Source: Terebella lapidaria (Eukaryota; Annelida; Polychaeta; Terebellida; Terebellidae). Taken from it: 64,000 nucleotides of DNA. A program made the position numbers and the translations under genes. Position 1 is the first letter of the stretch, and each line of letters begins with the position of its first letter. This document shows, piece by piece, positions 25,376 through 35,682 of this stretch. Where the stretch lies: NCBI GenBank assembly GCA_949152475.1, contig OX424555.1, forward strand, positions 58,013,977 to 58,077,976. Reading direction: 5' to 3'. Under the pieces are notes generated by a model. The model made no database searches, was not told where the DNA came from, and worked only from the letters and a program-made list of their open reading frames with translations.

Positions 25376-25680
25376 TGTAAATTTGCCGTTTATTGTTATT
25401 ACTCACCTCTAAACTACTACGTGCTCCTTTTCGATCCTTCGGATCGTTCTGGATAGAAATTTGCGTACTGAAAGCAAGGCACGATCGTCTCTCTGCATGA
25501 CTCGAGTGCTCCTTTTGCGGCCTAAACCGCCGCGCATGCGCGCGCAGCTGCACAGAAGCCTATCTTTTCTGTCCTAAAACCGATAAAAGGAAGCCCCTAG
25601 CACAACAGCTGGTGGGGACGGATGGGATGGAGTTTACTGTAGTAGTTTAGAGGTGAGTAATAATAAACGGCAAATTTACA
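25376..25680. repeat. Inverted repeat pair in DIRS tail
   Basis: The sequence 25376-25420 ('tgtaaatttgccgtttattg', 'actcacctctaaactactac') recurs inverted at 25639-25680 ('gtagtagtttagaggtgagt'). They enclose about 220 bp. A third related scrap 'aactactacatgctc' is at 25719. Confidence 0.85.
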
Positions 25681-25810
25681 TTTAAAATTGGGGAAGTTTA
25701 TTTTAACATCATCAATCTCAACTACTACATGCTCATTAGAATCAAGATACTGATTCTGCTCCTTAGAATCAAGGGATAGGCGGTGGAGCAGTTGTGCTAG
25801 AGGGTCATGA

Positions 25811-26198
25811 AAACAGACGATAGTATTGATTTCGAGCGAACCACTATGAAATGCTTATTTTTAGGCAATTCTTTATAATAAATAAAGATACTTAATAATT
25901 TCAGCAACGCGATCGTTTGCCTCAGGTGTGCACGAATTTCTTCTTCCCCCAATCGGTGGACGATGAGTCTCAGACCGTAATTCAAAGAATTCATAACAAA
26001 ACACAAACAGACGATAGTATTGATTTCGAGCGAACCACTATGAAATGCTTAATTTTAGGCAATTCTTTATAATAAATAAAGATACTTAATAATTTCAGCA
26101 ACGCGATCGCTTGCCTCAGGTGTGCACGAATTTCTTCTTCCCCCAATCGGTGGAAGATGAGTCTCAGACCGTAATTCAAAGAATTCATAACAAAACAC
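25811..26198. repeat. 194-bp tandem duplication
   Basis: The unit beginning 'aaacagacgatagtattgat' at 25811 restarts at 26005 and is almost identical across 194 bp. It lies just downstream of the recombinase-like region of the DIRS element. The two open frames on the minus strand that it creates are copies of one another and show no domain. Confidence 0.9.
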
Positions 26199-26269
26199 AA
26201 AATGTTGAGTATATACACATGCAAATTAAAACCAAGACTTCTCTGTCCAGGTGGTCAAACAACGCTCTA

Positions 26270-26825
26270 TGCAACAACCAGCAGACACAGTCCGAATCTG
26301 GAGGACTGGTCCTGAAGTTCGGCAGCATTGGACAGATAGAATCCAATAAATGTCACAGAATTAGTCGGCATTCCGGCCCTTACAATATATATTTTACGGA
26401 TTATTCGACCTGGCCGCCAAAGACATAGAGATGTGTCGGATTTGGTGGGACGATATTTTGTAAGGCACACGATCGTCGGAACCTAACACCACATAAACAG
26501 TCCTCACTACAATCTTCACCCTTCTGGATAGACGTGGAATCAATACCCAGTATTATAAGTTGAGTATTATAAACAACCGTAGCCCTGTTAGGTCGATAGG
26601 AAATGAATAATCGCTTAAGATTTTCCTGATAGATCTAGTACGATCCATGTAAATTATCAGTGCTCTGACTGGACACAAGACTGCATCCAGCTCATCCGTC
26701 CTACATAACCGCCTAATGACGGTATTACGATAAGAGAGAACGCTTTCTATGATATGATTATTGGTCAGATCGATCACCATAGCACGAAGTACGGGGCCCA
26801 AAATCGACCTGTGTTCCTCTATCAT
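26270..26825 (-). pseudogene. DIRS tyrosine recombinase fragment
   Basis: The minus strand reads LCPVRALIIYMDRTRSIRK (within 26553-26825), which fits the 'C-P-V-R-A-L-x-x-Y-x-x-R-T' stretch of DIRS-type tyrosine recombinases. A second piece (26267-26470) reads RIIRKIYIVRAGMPTNSVTF, resembling the 'I-x-x-x-I-x-x-A-G-I-D' stretch just before the H-x-x-R box. The catalytic R/H/R/Y set cannot be read intact, and the two pieces are in different frames. In a functional element this enzyme integrates the cDNA. Confidence 0.6.
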
Positions 26826-27509
26826 TATAGGTTTTAAGTTAAGCCTATCAAAGTGTTACAAAATCGGGATTCCTCAGGGTCCGATCAGCCCTTTTACTAG
26901 CGTATAGTGTTCGTAGCGTTGTGCTTGAAATATCACAAACCAGTCCGAATTCGATTAATCCAAGTTTATTAGGATGATAAGTCTGATGGCACGATCACGG
27001 CCTCTTTCACACTTCCCGAAATAGTCCAATTAATAGTCCGACACGTGGAATGCTATATCACAGATATCTCGTTTATAATTCTTCTTTAATTTCTTCAATA
27101 TTTTAGAGACACGTCTTCATTCTCCAAATCTCTCAAACTCGACTCCGAAAAGCGCGGGGACTTTTTCATGGGTGTCTGGTTTTTTCCGCGTCGTGGAACA
27201 GGAGTTCATGTGATTTGCTGAATGTGATGTAACGTCTGTGTGGACGTGGTTAGGTGTCTGGAAATGTTGTGATTGGTGGTGTGTTCCACGTGACGTCATT
27301 TGTGGAGTTGTTTACATGTCTTGGACGGTGTGCGTCGGTTCTCGTGAGTACGAAGTCATGTGATGAATCTGTGCCGTGTATGTCGAGTGGGATAAAGTGT
27401 AAGGGAGGGTTTCGGGCCGCTAACAGTCATAAATATTCTACAAAAGCAATAGCAGAGAAAGCCTAGCATTGCATTCAGAGAGGCAGAGAGCGGATCAATG
27501 CGCTTTCCG

Positions 27510-27701
27510 TTACATCAGCATACAAAAACTCTCCACTTAGCCTCATACGTTTTAGAGGAGGATCTCCTTTTCTTTCTCGCGAGATGTGGAGACACCTGGT
27601 GAGAAAATCCTGCCTCCTCAAAGGATCACTCGATAGCCTCCACCCGGTAACTTGAGAACGTAGACGGAATCGTTAAATATGTCCCGCCCCGGCTGCTTCA
27701 G
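27510..27701 (-). other. Linker between RNase H and recombinase
   Basis: On the minus strand, downstream of the RNase H reading, the frame continues in pieces past a stop at 27699. Its position between RNase H and recombinase fits the DIRS linker. The stretch 26830-27500 beyond it shows no further domain that I can read. Confidence 0.35.
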
Positions 27702-28932
27702 CTACCGATCCCTGATCAGGAGTACCCGTGGTACATCAATCAGGAGGGACAGCAGCAGCGGGAACCACGCCTGCGTCGGCCAGCATGGCGCCACCAACAG
27801 TATCTCGCACTGAGACCTGGCCACTTTGTGTAGCACTTCCGATGGAAACCAGGTTGGCGGGTACACATACCCGTACATCCCGTCCCACGACTTGGACATG
27901 GCATCCACGGCAAATGCCTCGCTCTCTGGCAGTGGTGAGAAATACACCGGGAGCTTGTGATTCTGTGAGGTTGCAAGCAGGTCTATGTTCGGTGTCCTAA
28001 ACGCATGACAAATGCAATGGAACACCTCCGGATGTGGGCTCCATCCATGCCCATGATCTTGTCAGGTCTCGACAAAGCATCGACTAAGATGTTCCTGCTG
28101 CTCGGCAAATGATGTGCACTGATCTACAGACCGTACTTGAAAGCAAACCTGATCGACTTCCAAACAGAGATCCCTCGACCGAGTCACCTCCCCCCCCCCC
28201 CCCCCCCCCTGCTTGTTTATGTGTGCCACGACCGTGCTGTTGTCCGTGAAGACCAGCCACTTCTACCCTGGCGGACTCTGAGGTTTCGATCTCGAACGCA
28301 TGTCTCACCATTCGCAGCTGCAGGACATTGATATGCCTCGATTACTCGTGCATGTTCCACATGGCCAAGAGTTTTTGTTCGTCCATATGAGCTCCCCAAG
28401 CTGACATATCTGCTGAAGAAGGTCCGATCCGTCAGATACTCCGACGGTGGAATTCCTCAAAAGAGATTTCGAGGATCCAGCCACCACTTCATTGCCTTCC
28501 GAACAGGAAGGCAAACCTCATCACCTTCCAAGCAGAGATCCCTCGACCGAGCCCCCACCCCCCCCCCTCCCCACCGCTTGTTTATATGTGCCACGACCGT
28601 GCTGTTGTCCTCGAATACCAGCCACTTTGTCCCTGGTGGACTATGAGGTCGAAGGTTTCGAACGCTCGTCTCTTCGCTCGCAGCTGCAGGACATTAATAT
28701 GCCATGATTACTTGTGCGTATTCCACATGGTCGCAAGTAGTGCTCGTCCATATGAGCTCCCCAAGCTTTTTTCTGACACATCCATGAAGGAGGTCCGATC
28801 CGTCAGATACATACTCCAAAAGTGGCATTCACCAAAAGAAATTTTGGGGGTCCATCAACCACCTTCGAGCCCCCCCCCCCCCTCCCCGCCCCTGTTTGTT
28901 TATGTGTGCCACAATCGTGCTGTTGTCCATGA
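27702..28932 (-). pseudogene. DIRS RNase H region with triplicated core
   Basis: The clearest motif, TDNSTVVAHINKQGG, is encoded at 28211-28250 (minus strand) and is the D-N-T/S-T-V-V-A-x-I-N-K-Q-G-G core of DIRS RNase H. Diverged copies occur at 28576-28615 (EDNSTVVAHINK) and 28894-28932 (MDNSTIVAHINKQ), in register with long C-runs, so the region has been triplicated with periods of about 365 and 318 bp. Downstream the frame reads HHLPSSRNILVDALSRPDK, TPNIDLLATSQNHKLPVYFS, AVDAMSKSWDGMYGYVYPP and ILLVAPCWPTQAWFP, all typical of this part of DIRS polyproteins. The plus-strand open frames over it (one of 209 codons) are shadows. Confidence 0.8.
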
Positions 28933-29089
28933 AGACCACTTGTCCCTGGCGACCTCTGAGGTCCCAGATCTCGAATGCATGTCTCACCACTCACAGCTGC
29001 CGGACATTGATATGCCACGATTGCTTATGCATGTTACACATGGCAGAGATTACGTGCTCATCCATGTGAGCTCCCTAGCTGTTTCTGAC

Positions 29090-29950
29090 TCATCCGTGAA
29101 TTCCCTGAAAAAGTTCTTGAGGGTCCCGCCACCAACTTATTGCCTTCCGAGCACGATTGTTCACCGTCACAACTTCGTCTATTCGATTGATGAGGATCTG
29201 CCACTGCAACACTAGGCAAGAGTGAATGGGCCTTAGAAAGCACCTGCTGAACGGCACCTGTTCATCCATTGAAGCCAACAGACCAATGATCAATAGAAAC
29301 TGACTAGCTGTGATCGATGAATTAAGCCAAAGCATTTTTGCATCGCCACAGATGCCTTGAGAACTATCTTCTCCAGAGGAAGAGCTACTCCTCGATTTAG
29401 ATCGTATTCTACCCCTACATACATGTACTTGAATCATTGCGTTGGTGATAGATGAGACTGCACCCAATTGGGAATCCACCCTAGGCTGGTGGCCAATTTG
29501 AGGACGAACCCGGATTGTTCAATAGCCTGAGATGTAGAATCGGCTACAATCAGCCAATAGTTGATGTAGTGGTGGAATTGAATTCCAACCGATCGAAACC
29601 TGGCCGCTAACGCCCTTACGACATGGATGAACATGTAAAAAGTAGTGGCTACTCAAAAGGGAAGTACCTTGAACTGGTACTTCGAGCCTGGGTGTATGGG
29701 CACATGCACATGTAGATATTCATACTCATACTCATCCTCAATACTGATGGCCTACTTCTCCTTGACTAGAGCTTTTGGAACGAAAAGCGCCGACTCCGTC
29801 TTGAATCTGGTTACGATCAGGAAGTTGTTGAAGGTTGACAGGTTGAAAATGGGATGTTGCCCACCTGTCTTTTTCGGCACTAAGAAGATAAGAGAATAGT
29901 ACCCCCTCTCAGCAATTGTTGACCTTGTGATGTAGTCCTTAGGCCATTTT
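29090..29950 (-). pseudogene. DIRS reverse transcriptase
   Basis: The minus strand encodes YITRSTIAERGYYSLIFLVP then KKTGGQHPIFNLSTFNN, then after stops VHVPIHPGSKYQFKVLPF, then VRALAARFRSVGIQFHHYIN and LSPTQ. It continues with FLLIIGLLASMDEQVPFSR and WW near 29100. The order matches DIRS RT ('V-P-K-K-x-G-G', 'L-P-F-G', 'Y-x-D-D', 'I-G-L-L-A-S'). The catalytic box reads YINY where YxDD is expected. In-frame stops lie near 29757 and 29654, so it is dead. Confidence 0.8.
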
Positions 29951-30959
29951 CCAGGAGACCTCTAAAATAGGTTTTCGCCGCCAAATCGGGCATATTAGGT
30001 TTCTTGGTGTCATTCTGTAGGTTTTCATGTCAGGAAAAATATTAGACCGGGTAACCTTCTCAAAAAGTGTCCAAACAATGGAAAAAATGACTTTTCCAAG
30101 ATGGCCGCCGCGTCCGATCAAAAAGTTTGTTTTTATTTTTTCTCTGCTTCTAGACAAGCTAGAAGTGTAATCTCGGTGTCTTTTCTTAGGTTTGGAAGGT
30201 TGAGGAATCCAATGAAATACATTTCAAGAACATTTATGCACTATTTCAATTGAAAAACTACATTTTTGACTGGTATTTGAACGTCAGAAATAGTGATTTG
30301 CGGAGGAAGTCGGTTTTAAATGTACCTGCGCTATTCATTACCAGGTATTACCATTTTGAACAAAACAATTCCATGAATAAATCATCAACATATCCGTTTA
30401 TGCACATCCAAATTATATGAAGAAAAGTGGAACAATGGCCATATAGATTATATGCTATCTACTTCCTGAACATTCGTTTCTGAGGTTGTCTTGTTTTTCT
30501 TCTACTTCATATTTAACACTGTATATGTGAAATAAATAAATTTGGCAATTGTTGTACAACATATATAACACATGTGGTTGAGTTCAATCATAGTCAACTT
30601 CCTCTCTAGATGTATCTGCAACAATTTCATCCGAATGTGTGATTCGTCAAGAAAGCGTAAAATCAAGCCGAGAGTTGATCTTTGAGTCGGCTCAGCCGAC
30701 TCCGTGTTCGGGTATACAGATGGAATGAACCGAAGTTAGAGAATTTCAAGAAGTAAAGTCAACCAAAGTTGAACGTAGAATTGATTGGAAGACCAGTTGG
30801 GTAAAATAAAGCTGATAACGTCTGAGATAGCCCAGAACCCAAGCTATCCACTGAACAACCACACGAAGAGGAAGGGGTCGATGAGGAAAGCGGACTAAAA
30901 CCCGAATGATTGGCGATCCTTACTTTGCGCAAACGAGTGACTGCAGACCAAACCCGCTA

Positions 30960-31770
30960 CCAGCCGAGACGGCCTGCAGCCAGGGAATCGACGTCACCCG
31001 AAACAACCCAAAGCCAGAGTGCCGAAGTCATTCGAGACAAGCTGCAGCCGGAGTACCAAAGTCTCCCGGAACGCCACTACATTGAGAGAACAAGAGTCTG
31101 CCGAGTGAGCATTTCAGCTGGAGAATCAGAGTCAGACGAGTGAGCATTCCAGCTGGAGAACCAGAGTCAGCCAAACGACCCCCACAGCAAGAGAACCTGA
31201 GTCAGCCAAGTAACCATTCCAGATGGAGAACCAGAGTCAGCTGAGTGACCCCTGCACACGGAGAACCAGAGTCAGCCAAGCAACCCCTGCATCCGGAGGA
31301 CTATAGTCAGCCGAGCAACCATTCCAGCCGGAGAACCAGAGTCTGCCTGAGAACCAGAGTAAGCCGAACGACCCATGCAGCCAGATACATGTAACCAGAG
31401 TCAGCTGAGTAACAATTCCAGCCGGAGAACCAGAGTCAGCCGACTGGTCATTCCAGCTGGAGAACCAGAGTGAGCTGAACGACCCCTGCAGCCAGAAAAC
31501 AACAGTCAGCCTAGTGACCATTCCAGACGGAGAACCAGAGTCAGTCGAGCGGATGACCCGTGCACCCGGAGAACCAGAGTCAGCTGAGTGACCATTCCAG
31601 ACGAGAACCAGGGTCAGCTGAGCGGGCATTCAGATGAACGACCCCTGCAGTCGGAAAACCAGAGTCAGCCGAGTGACCATTCCAGAAAGAGAACCAGAAT
31701 CAGCCAAGCGTCCATTCCAGCCGGAGAACCAGATTCAAGCGAGCGACCCCTGCAGTCTGAGACGAGGCAA
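30960..31770. repeat. Degenerate ~35-48-bp minisatellite
   Basis: About twenty imperfect units carry 'gagaaccagagtcagccgag' followed by 'tgaccattccag' or 'cgacccctgcag'. Unit lengths vary. A plus-strand frame over the last part (31588-31944) gives a low-complexity Q/S/R-rich peptide, which I consider a by-product of the repeat. Confidence 0.85.
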
Positions 31771-32494
31771 AGAGCCAAACGCATAGGCATCTGGTCAGCC
31801 AAGCAAGGCTGGGGAGCGAACCTCAACCCAACGAACATATGCTACTACTATATCAACCCTAGAACCATTACAATATATGTATTTGATGTTCATAAAACTA
31901 GACGCTTTCCGGTCGCCTACGACCACATGGGTGTATATCCGTGATGCCCTGTCATTTCTGTTGCCCAAAATATATTATGTTAATTCAGACAAAATATCTT
32001 ATATCAAAATAGCACTGCTGCGCCAGTGTCTTTCGTCAATGTCAGCAATAAAAGTTCCAAGCCTTAACTAATTTTATGCCATGCAGTAATACTTTCAACT
32101 ACTGAAATATTCACCAAATTATTCCTTACCAGATAGTTTAGCTTATCCGATTCCCAACAATAAAAGTGATTTCTTTATCTGCATTCACTGATAATGAATA
32201 TGATTCAACTGTTGTAATAAGTTAGTGATATTAACTAATTAATATTATTACTGCAGATATAAAATATATACTGGACAAAAGACTTACTACGTTTAGTCAT
32301 ATAATAAAATGTTCTCGTCTTCACTATTTTTATTGTGGGCAATATTAGACTTAACTGATGAAAGTCAAGTTAATGTATTCGATAATAGTATATATTTTGT
32401 GCAAATCCATCAGCTCTATACTTGTACACACATTCAGTGTGATATGTTTCCTAATTACAACCAAAAGGAATGATCGCTGACCTCGAGCTGGATA

Positions 32495-32703
32495 TTAATG
32501 TAGCGTCGTGACGTGGTGTGCGCGAGTAGTGATACCACGGTTACGATTCTGCAGTGTGGACGGGTTTATAAGACATTCGGTGACATTACTACCCCATACC
32601 CCATTACTGGAGTGTCACCGAATGTCTTATAAACCCGTCCACACTGCAGCATCATAACCGTGGTGTCACTACTCGCGCACACCACGTCACGACGCTACAT
32701 TAA
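32495..32703. repeat. 209-bp near-perfect palindrome (foldback element)
   Basis: Arms 32495-32584 and 32613-32703 pair with about three mismatches, around a loop of 28 bp. The ends read TTAATGTAGCG and CGCTACATTAA, so TTAA lies at each tip, which could be a TTAA target duplication. It is non-coding and nested in element C. Confidence 0.95.
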
Positions 32704-32937
32704 CTTGGTTTTTAAGTCTTTTCATTAATTATAATTATAATTATTTTTTATTTGTTTGTTTGGTCCTTGCTCAATATGCCTCTTCAATATCCTAGTGATA
32801 CCTGTAAAAGTACTACCCCTGGAGCCTTCAAAAGCCATGTTTGTCAAAACAGCTAATTTTGTAACGAAATGTGTCGTCAATCGGCCTTCTTGGTCGCCAT
32901 GGCAACCAGAATCGATAGGTTTTGGGATGTTACTATA

Positions 32938-32976
32938 AGCAGAAACCCATAAGAGGATCTCTTATGGGTTTCTGCT
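32938..32976. repeat. Perfect 18-bp hairpin
   Basis: AGCAGAAACCCATAAGAG at 32938-32955 is followed after 3 bases by its exact reverse complement at 32959-32976. Confidence 0.9.
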
Positions 32977-33559
32977 ATAAGGCATATCCATATGGAATAT
33001 TGTCAGAAACAGTTCAGATTTGCACCTTGTGTAGCGTTCACAAGGAAGTCAGTACGGCACTTGTATCAGCGCGACGATCACAAATCCATAGTTTCTGCCT
33101 AACTTAGTTCCGGGGACACAATAAACTCTTAATGATGTATTCATGGGATTGTTTTGCCCAAAATGATAATACGTGTTAATGAATAGCGCAATTACATTTG
33201 AAAACAGATTTCCTTCGCAAATAGCTATTTCTGACGTTCAAATACCAGACGAAGTTCATTTTTGCAATTGAATTAATGCATAATTGTTATTGGAATGTGT
33301 TTGATTGGATTCCTCAACCCTCAAAACCTAAGAAAGGACACCAAGATTTCACTTCTAGCGCGTCTAGAAGCAGAGAAAAAACAAAAACAAACTTTTTGAA
33401 CGGTCTTGGCGGCCATCTTGGAAAAAGTCATTTTTTTCCATTGTTTGGACACTTTTAGAGAAGGTTACCCGGTCTAATATTTTTCCTGATATAAAAACCT
33501 ACAGAATGACACCAAGAAACCTAATATGCCCGATTTGGCGACGAAATTTTTTTTTTTTC

Positions 33560-34480
33560 AGAATGGCCCACAGACTAATGCAAGAATTGAAGTTTTTCCC
33601 GATCGCCAGGCACAGGGAAGAAACACTCGGTTGGTCTAATTGGAGGTTAGAAAGGAGGTTGGATCTCCCATCGAAAGGGAAATCCATACTTCACCCATGC
33701 CATGATTGACTCGTCTGAGGACGCCAGATCGCTCCAGTTCTGGTTGAACTGAGCTAGACGCCTCCGGACTGCACCAGGTTGTGGGAGACTTAGTTCTGAT
33801 AGACCCGAGCCTTCCACAGAGCCTACGTTTCCCTGTAAGGAGTCACTTCTTGGCATAAGCTTTCCCTTGCATTTACCCTTGAAGCGTTCACCCCCTTTGC
33901 CTCCACGTTTGCCATCCCCTTGGAGAGGGGGAGGCTGCGCACCCCAAAAGCTGTTTGAGCAGCTTTCTGGCCCTTAATCTTCTTGCTTGCTCCTGGCCCC
34001 GCCACCTTCTCGAGCAAAGCCATGGCCATAGCCCCATCTCACAGATGTTCCCACATAACGGAAATATCTGATCGAGAGAGGTTGGCGTGGGTGAACCCCG
34101 AGAATAACGGCCTCCCACGTAGATCAGCAATGTCTGTGGCAGACACGTCAAGTGTACGGAGATCGGAATCACGCAGAGTGAGATCCAACTGTGCGCACCG
34201 TCACACTCAGCAGCATGTACGACTCCAGGCTGAGTGCTGCCTGGATGCTGGCGCGACTCCCCTCCTCCAGATCTGTCTCGTCGACGAACTTCTGGACCAA
34301 GGTGGCCAGGTGATCCGCCGACGAAAGCTGCTCCATGATGTGACAGCGTCTGCCACCTCCAAAGTCCAATAGTTGTCGTTCGACTCAGGCCGAACACGGC
34401 TAGTCTGGAAAGTAGACTCCGTACAACCATGTGTTGGCAATCTGTATAAACTGAATGGGGTACCTGCTGGTGCCATGTGC
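33560..34480 (-). pseudogene. DIRS gag-like region
   Basis: The minus strand carries QLSSADHLATLVQKFVDETD (34169-34369) and, further along, RRLAQFNQNWSDLASSDESI then MAWVKYGFPFRWEIQPPF (33647-33856). The latter fits the stretch just before the RT in DIRS elements ('L-x-x-F-x-x-x-W ... W-V-x-x-G-Y'). Frames shift several times. Assignment rests mainly on that pre-RT stretch and on position; no zinc knuckle was seen. Confidence 0.5.
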
Positions 34481-34967
34481 TTTTGGGGCTACGAAACTAT
34501 TATGCCCAAAAAGTGCAAAAAACGTCATGTTCATTGTCTGCATTATGCAAAAACAAACATGACAAATATTTAATGTAACATTATTACGTGCTTGTATGTA
34601 TATGGCACAGTAGACTGTTTCTATGGTTTATCTATACCCGAATTACATGGTGGCGATCCTGGTGGCAAACAGGAACCTCATTGCTTTTCAAATATCAATA
34701 TTGGAATGCCCATGTATCAAATTTAATTTGATGATTTGTCTTTAGACAGAAGACAACTTGCTGACACATTTCACTGTATTGTGACACGGTAATAATAAAT
34801 AAAACAATTGGATATCTTAATATGCACTTGTGAGTTGCTAAGATCATACTAACAATAGCAATGTCATTTCCACGTGTATGACCAAAATCATGTGAATGTT
34901 TGACCTCATGATATGGCACATATTTTTGCACCTGGGCAATGTTATGCAAGCATTTGCATTTATTATT

Positions 34968-35682
34968 CATATTATCTGTCCATAAAACTAAGTATAAACA
35001 AAGTCTTCAATAAAATGTAACGCATTTGCGATGATATTTTCATATTGTCATTGGTTGCTAAGGTAACCTGATCGTTGCTATGGATACATGGCTGGTGATA
35101 ACATGTCTATATATGTTCTGCATTATAATTAATTGTTACAATAATTTATTGTTATGGGTTTAGACAAATTTAAACCTCATTATGGTAATTAAACAAAATT
35201 TTCAAAGAAACAAAAAGTTCCCTAGCAACGGTTGCTAGGCAACTTTAAAATGAGATTCAAATAATATTGCATATTGTGTATGATATTGAAGTACAATGAT
35301 TTGCCGAATACCATCGTTCTATGTCAAAAATTATTAATTTTACAAGCGAAAAGAGATCGCGTGTGATATTGATTTTGACAGAAAAATGCCGAAATTGCAT
35401 TTTTGGTCAAAGGAGGGTATCACATTTCGAAGGCTCAAAAAACATTGTTGTCCTCAATATATTTTTTGCAAACAAGCAGATTCTGAACACTAATATAACA
35501 GGCTACATTAATATATATGTCTGTTAAATTCCCTCATGGGGGGCAGGGTGACCCCCTTTGGCCCATGGACACACCAGCGAAACCGACTAACGGAACGCGC
35601 GTTCCCTCGATCAAAGATGGCGAGCGGTAGGTTTTGCTTCGAGAAATTTTCCGGCCGATGCAGCGAATTAGGGCGATATGTA
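34968..35682. repeat. Right arm of 715-bp inverted repeat pair
   Basis: This is the inverted partner of 24294-25010. It includes another 73-bp terminus of element A at 35570-35642 and ends GGGCGATATGT at 35682. Right after it the dispersed repeat resumes ('acacactgtttcccctgatg'), which is the continuation of the copy broken at about 21527. Confidence 0.9.

Larger units (their letters stand above)
29976..33543. mobile_element. Element C: 3.6 kb with ~412-bp inverted ends
   Basis: The ends 29976-30388 and 33132-33543 are inverted copies. Both contain 'gccaaatcgggcatattagg', 'ggtttcttggtgtcattctg' and 'tttgaacgtcagaaatag'. Short matches ('ggccatt') continue a few bases beyond. The element sits between the gag-like and RT parts of the DIRS element, so it inserted after it. 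The interior has a minisatellite (30960-31770) and a long palindrome (32495-32703) but no recognisable transposase, so it is probably non-autonomous. Confidence 0.85.
25376..34480 (-). mobile_element. DIRS-type retrotransposon, decayed and interrupted
   Basis: On the minus strand the pieces appear in DIRS order: a gag-like region (34480-33560), a reverse transcriptase (29950-29090), RNase H (28920-27700) and a tyrosine-recombinase-like region (26825-26270), then a repeat-bearing tail (26200-25376). The tail has an inverted pair, 25376-25420 and 25639-25680 ('actcacctctaaactactac'-type). Such terminal and internal repeats are expected in DIRS elements. Element C (29976-33543) splits it between gag and RT. 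Stops and frameshifts occur in every part, so it cannot move by itself. Confidence 0.8.

Noticed and set aside
28586..29215. 209-codon plus-strand open frame
   Set aside because: It lies antisense to the triplicated DIRS RNase H region, where the minus strand gives clear motifs.
31588..31944. Repetitive Q/S/R-rich protein
   Set aside because: The frame follows the minisatellite and has no conserved boundaries; it is likely a by-product of the repeat.
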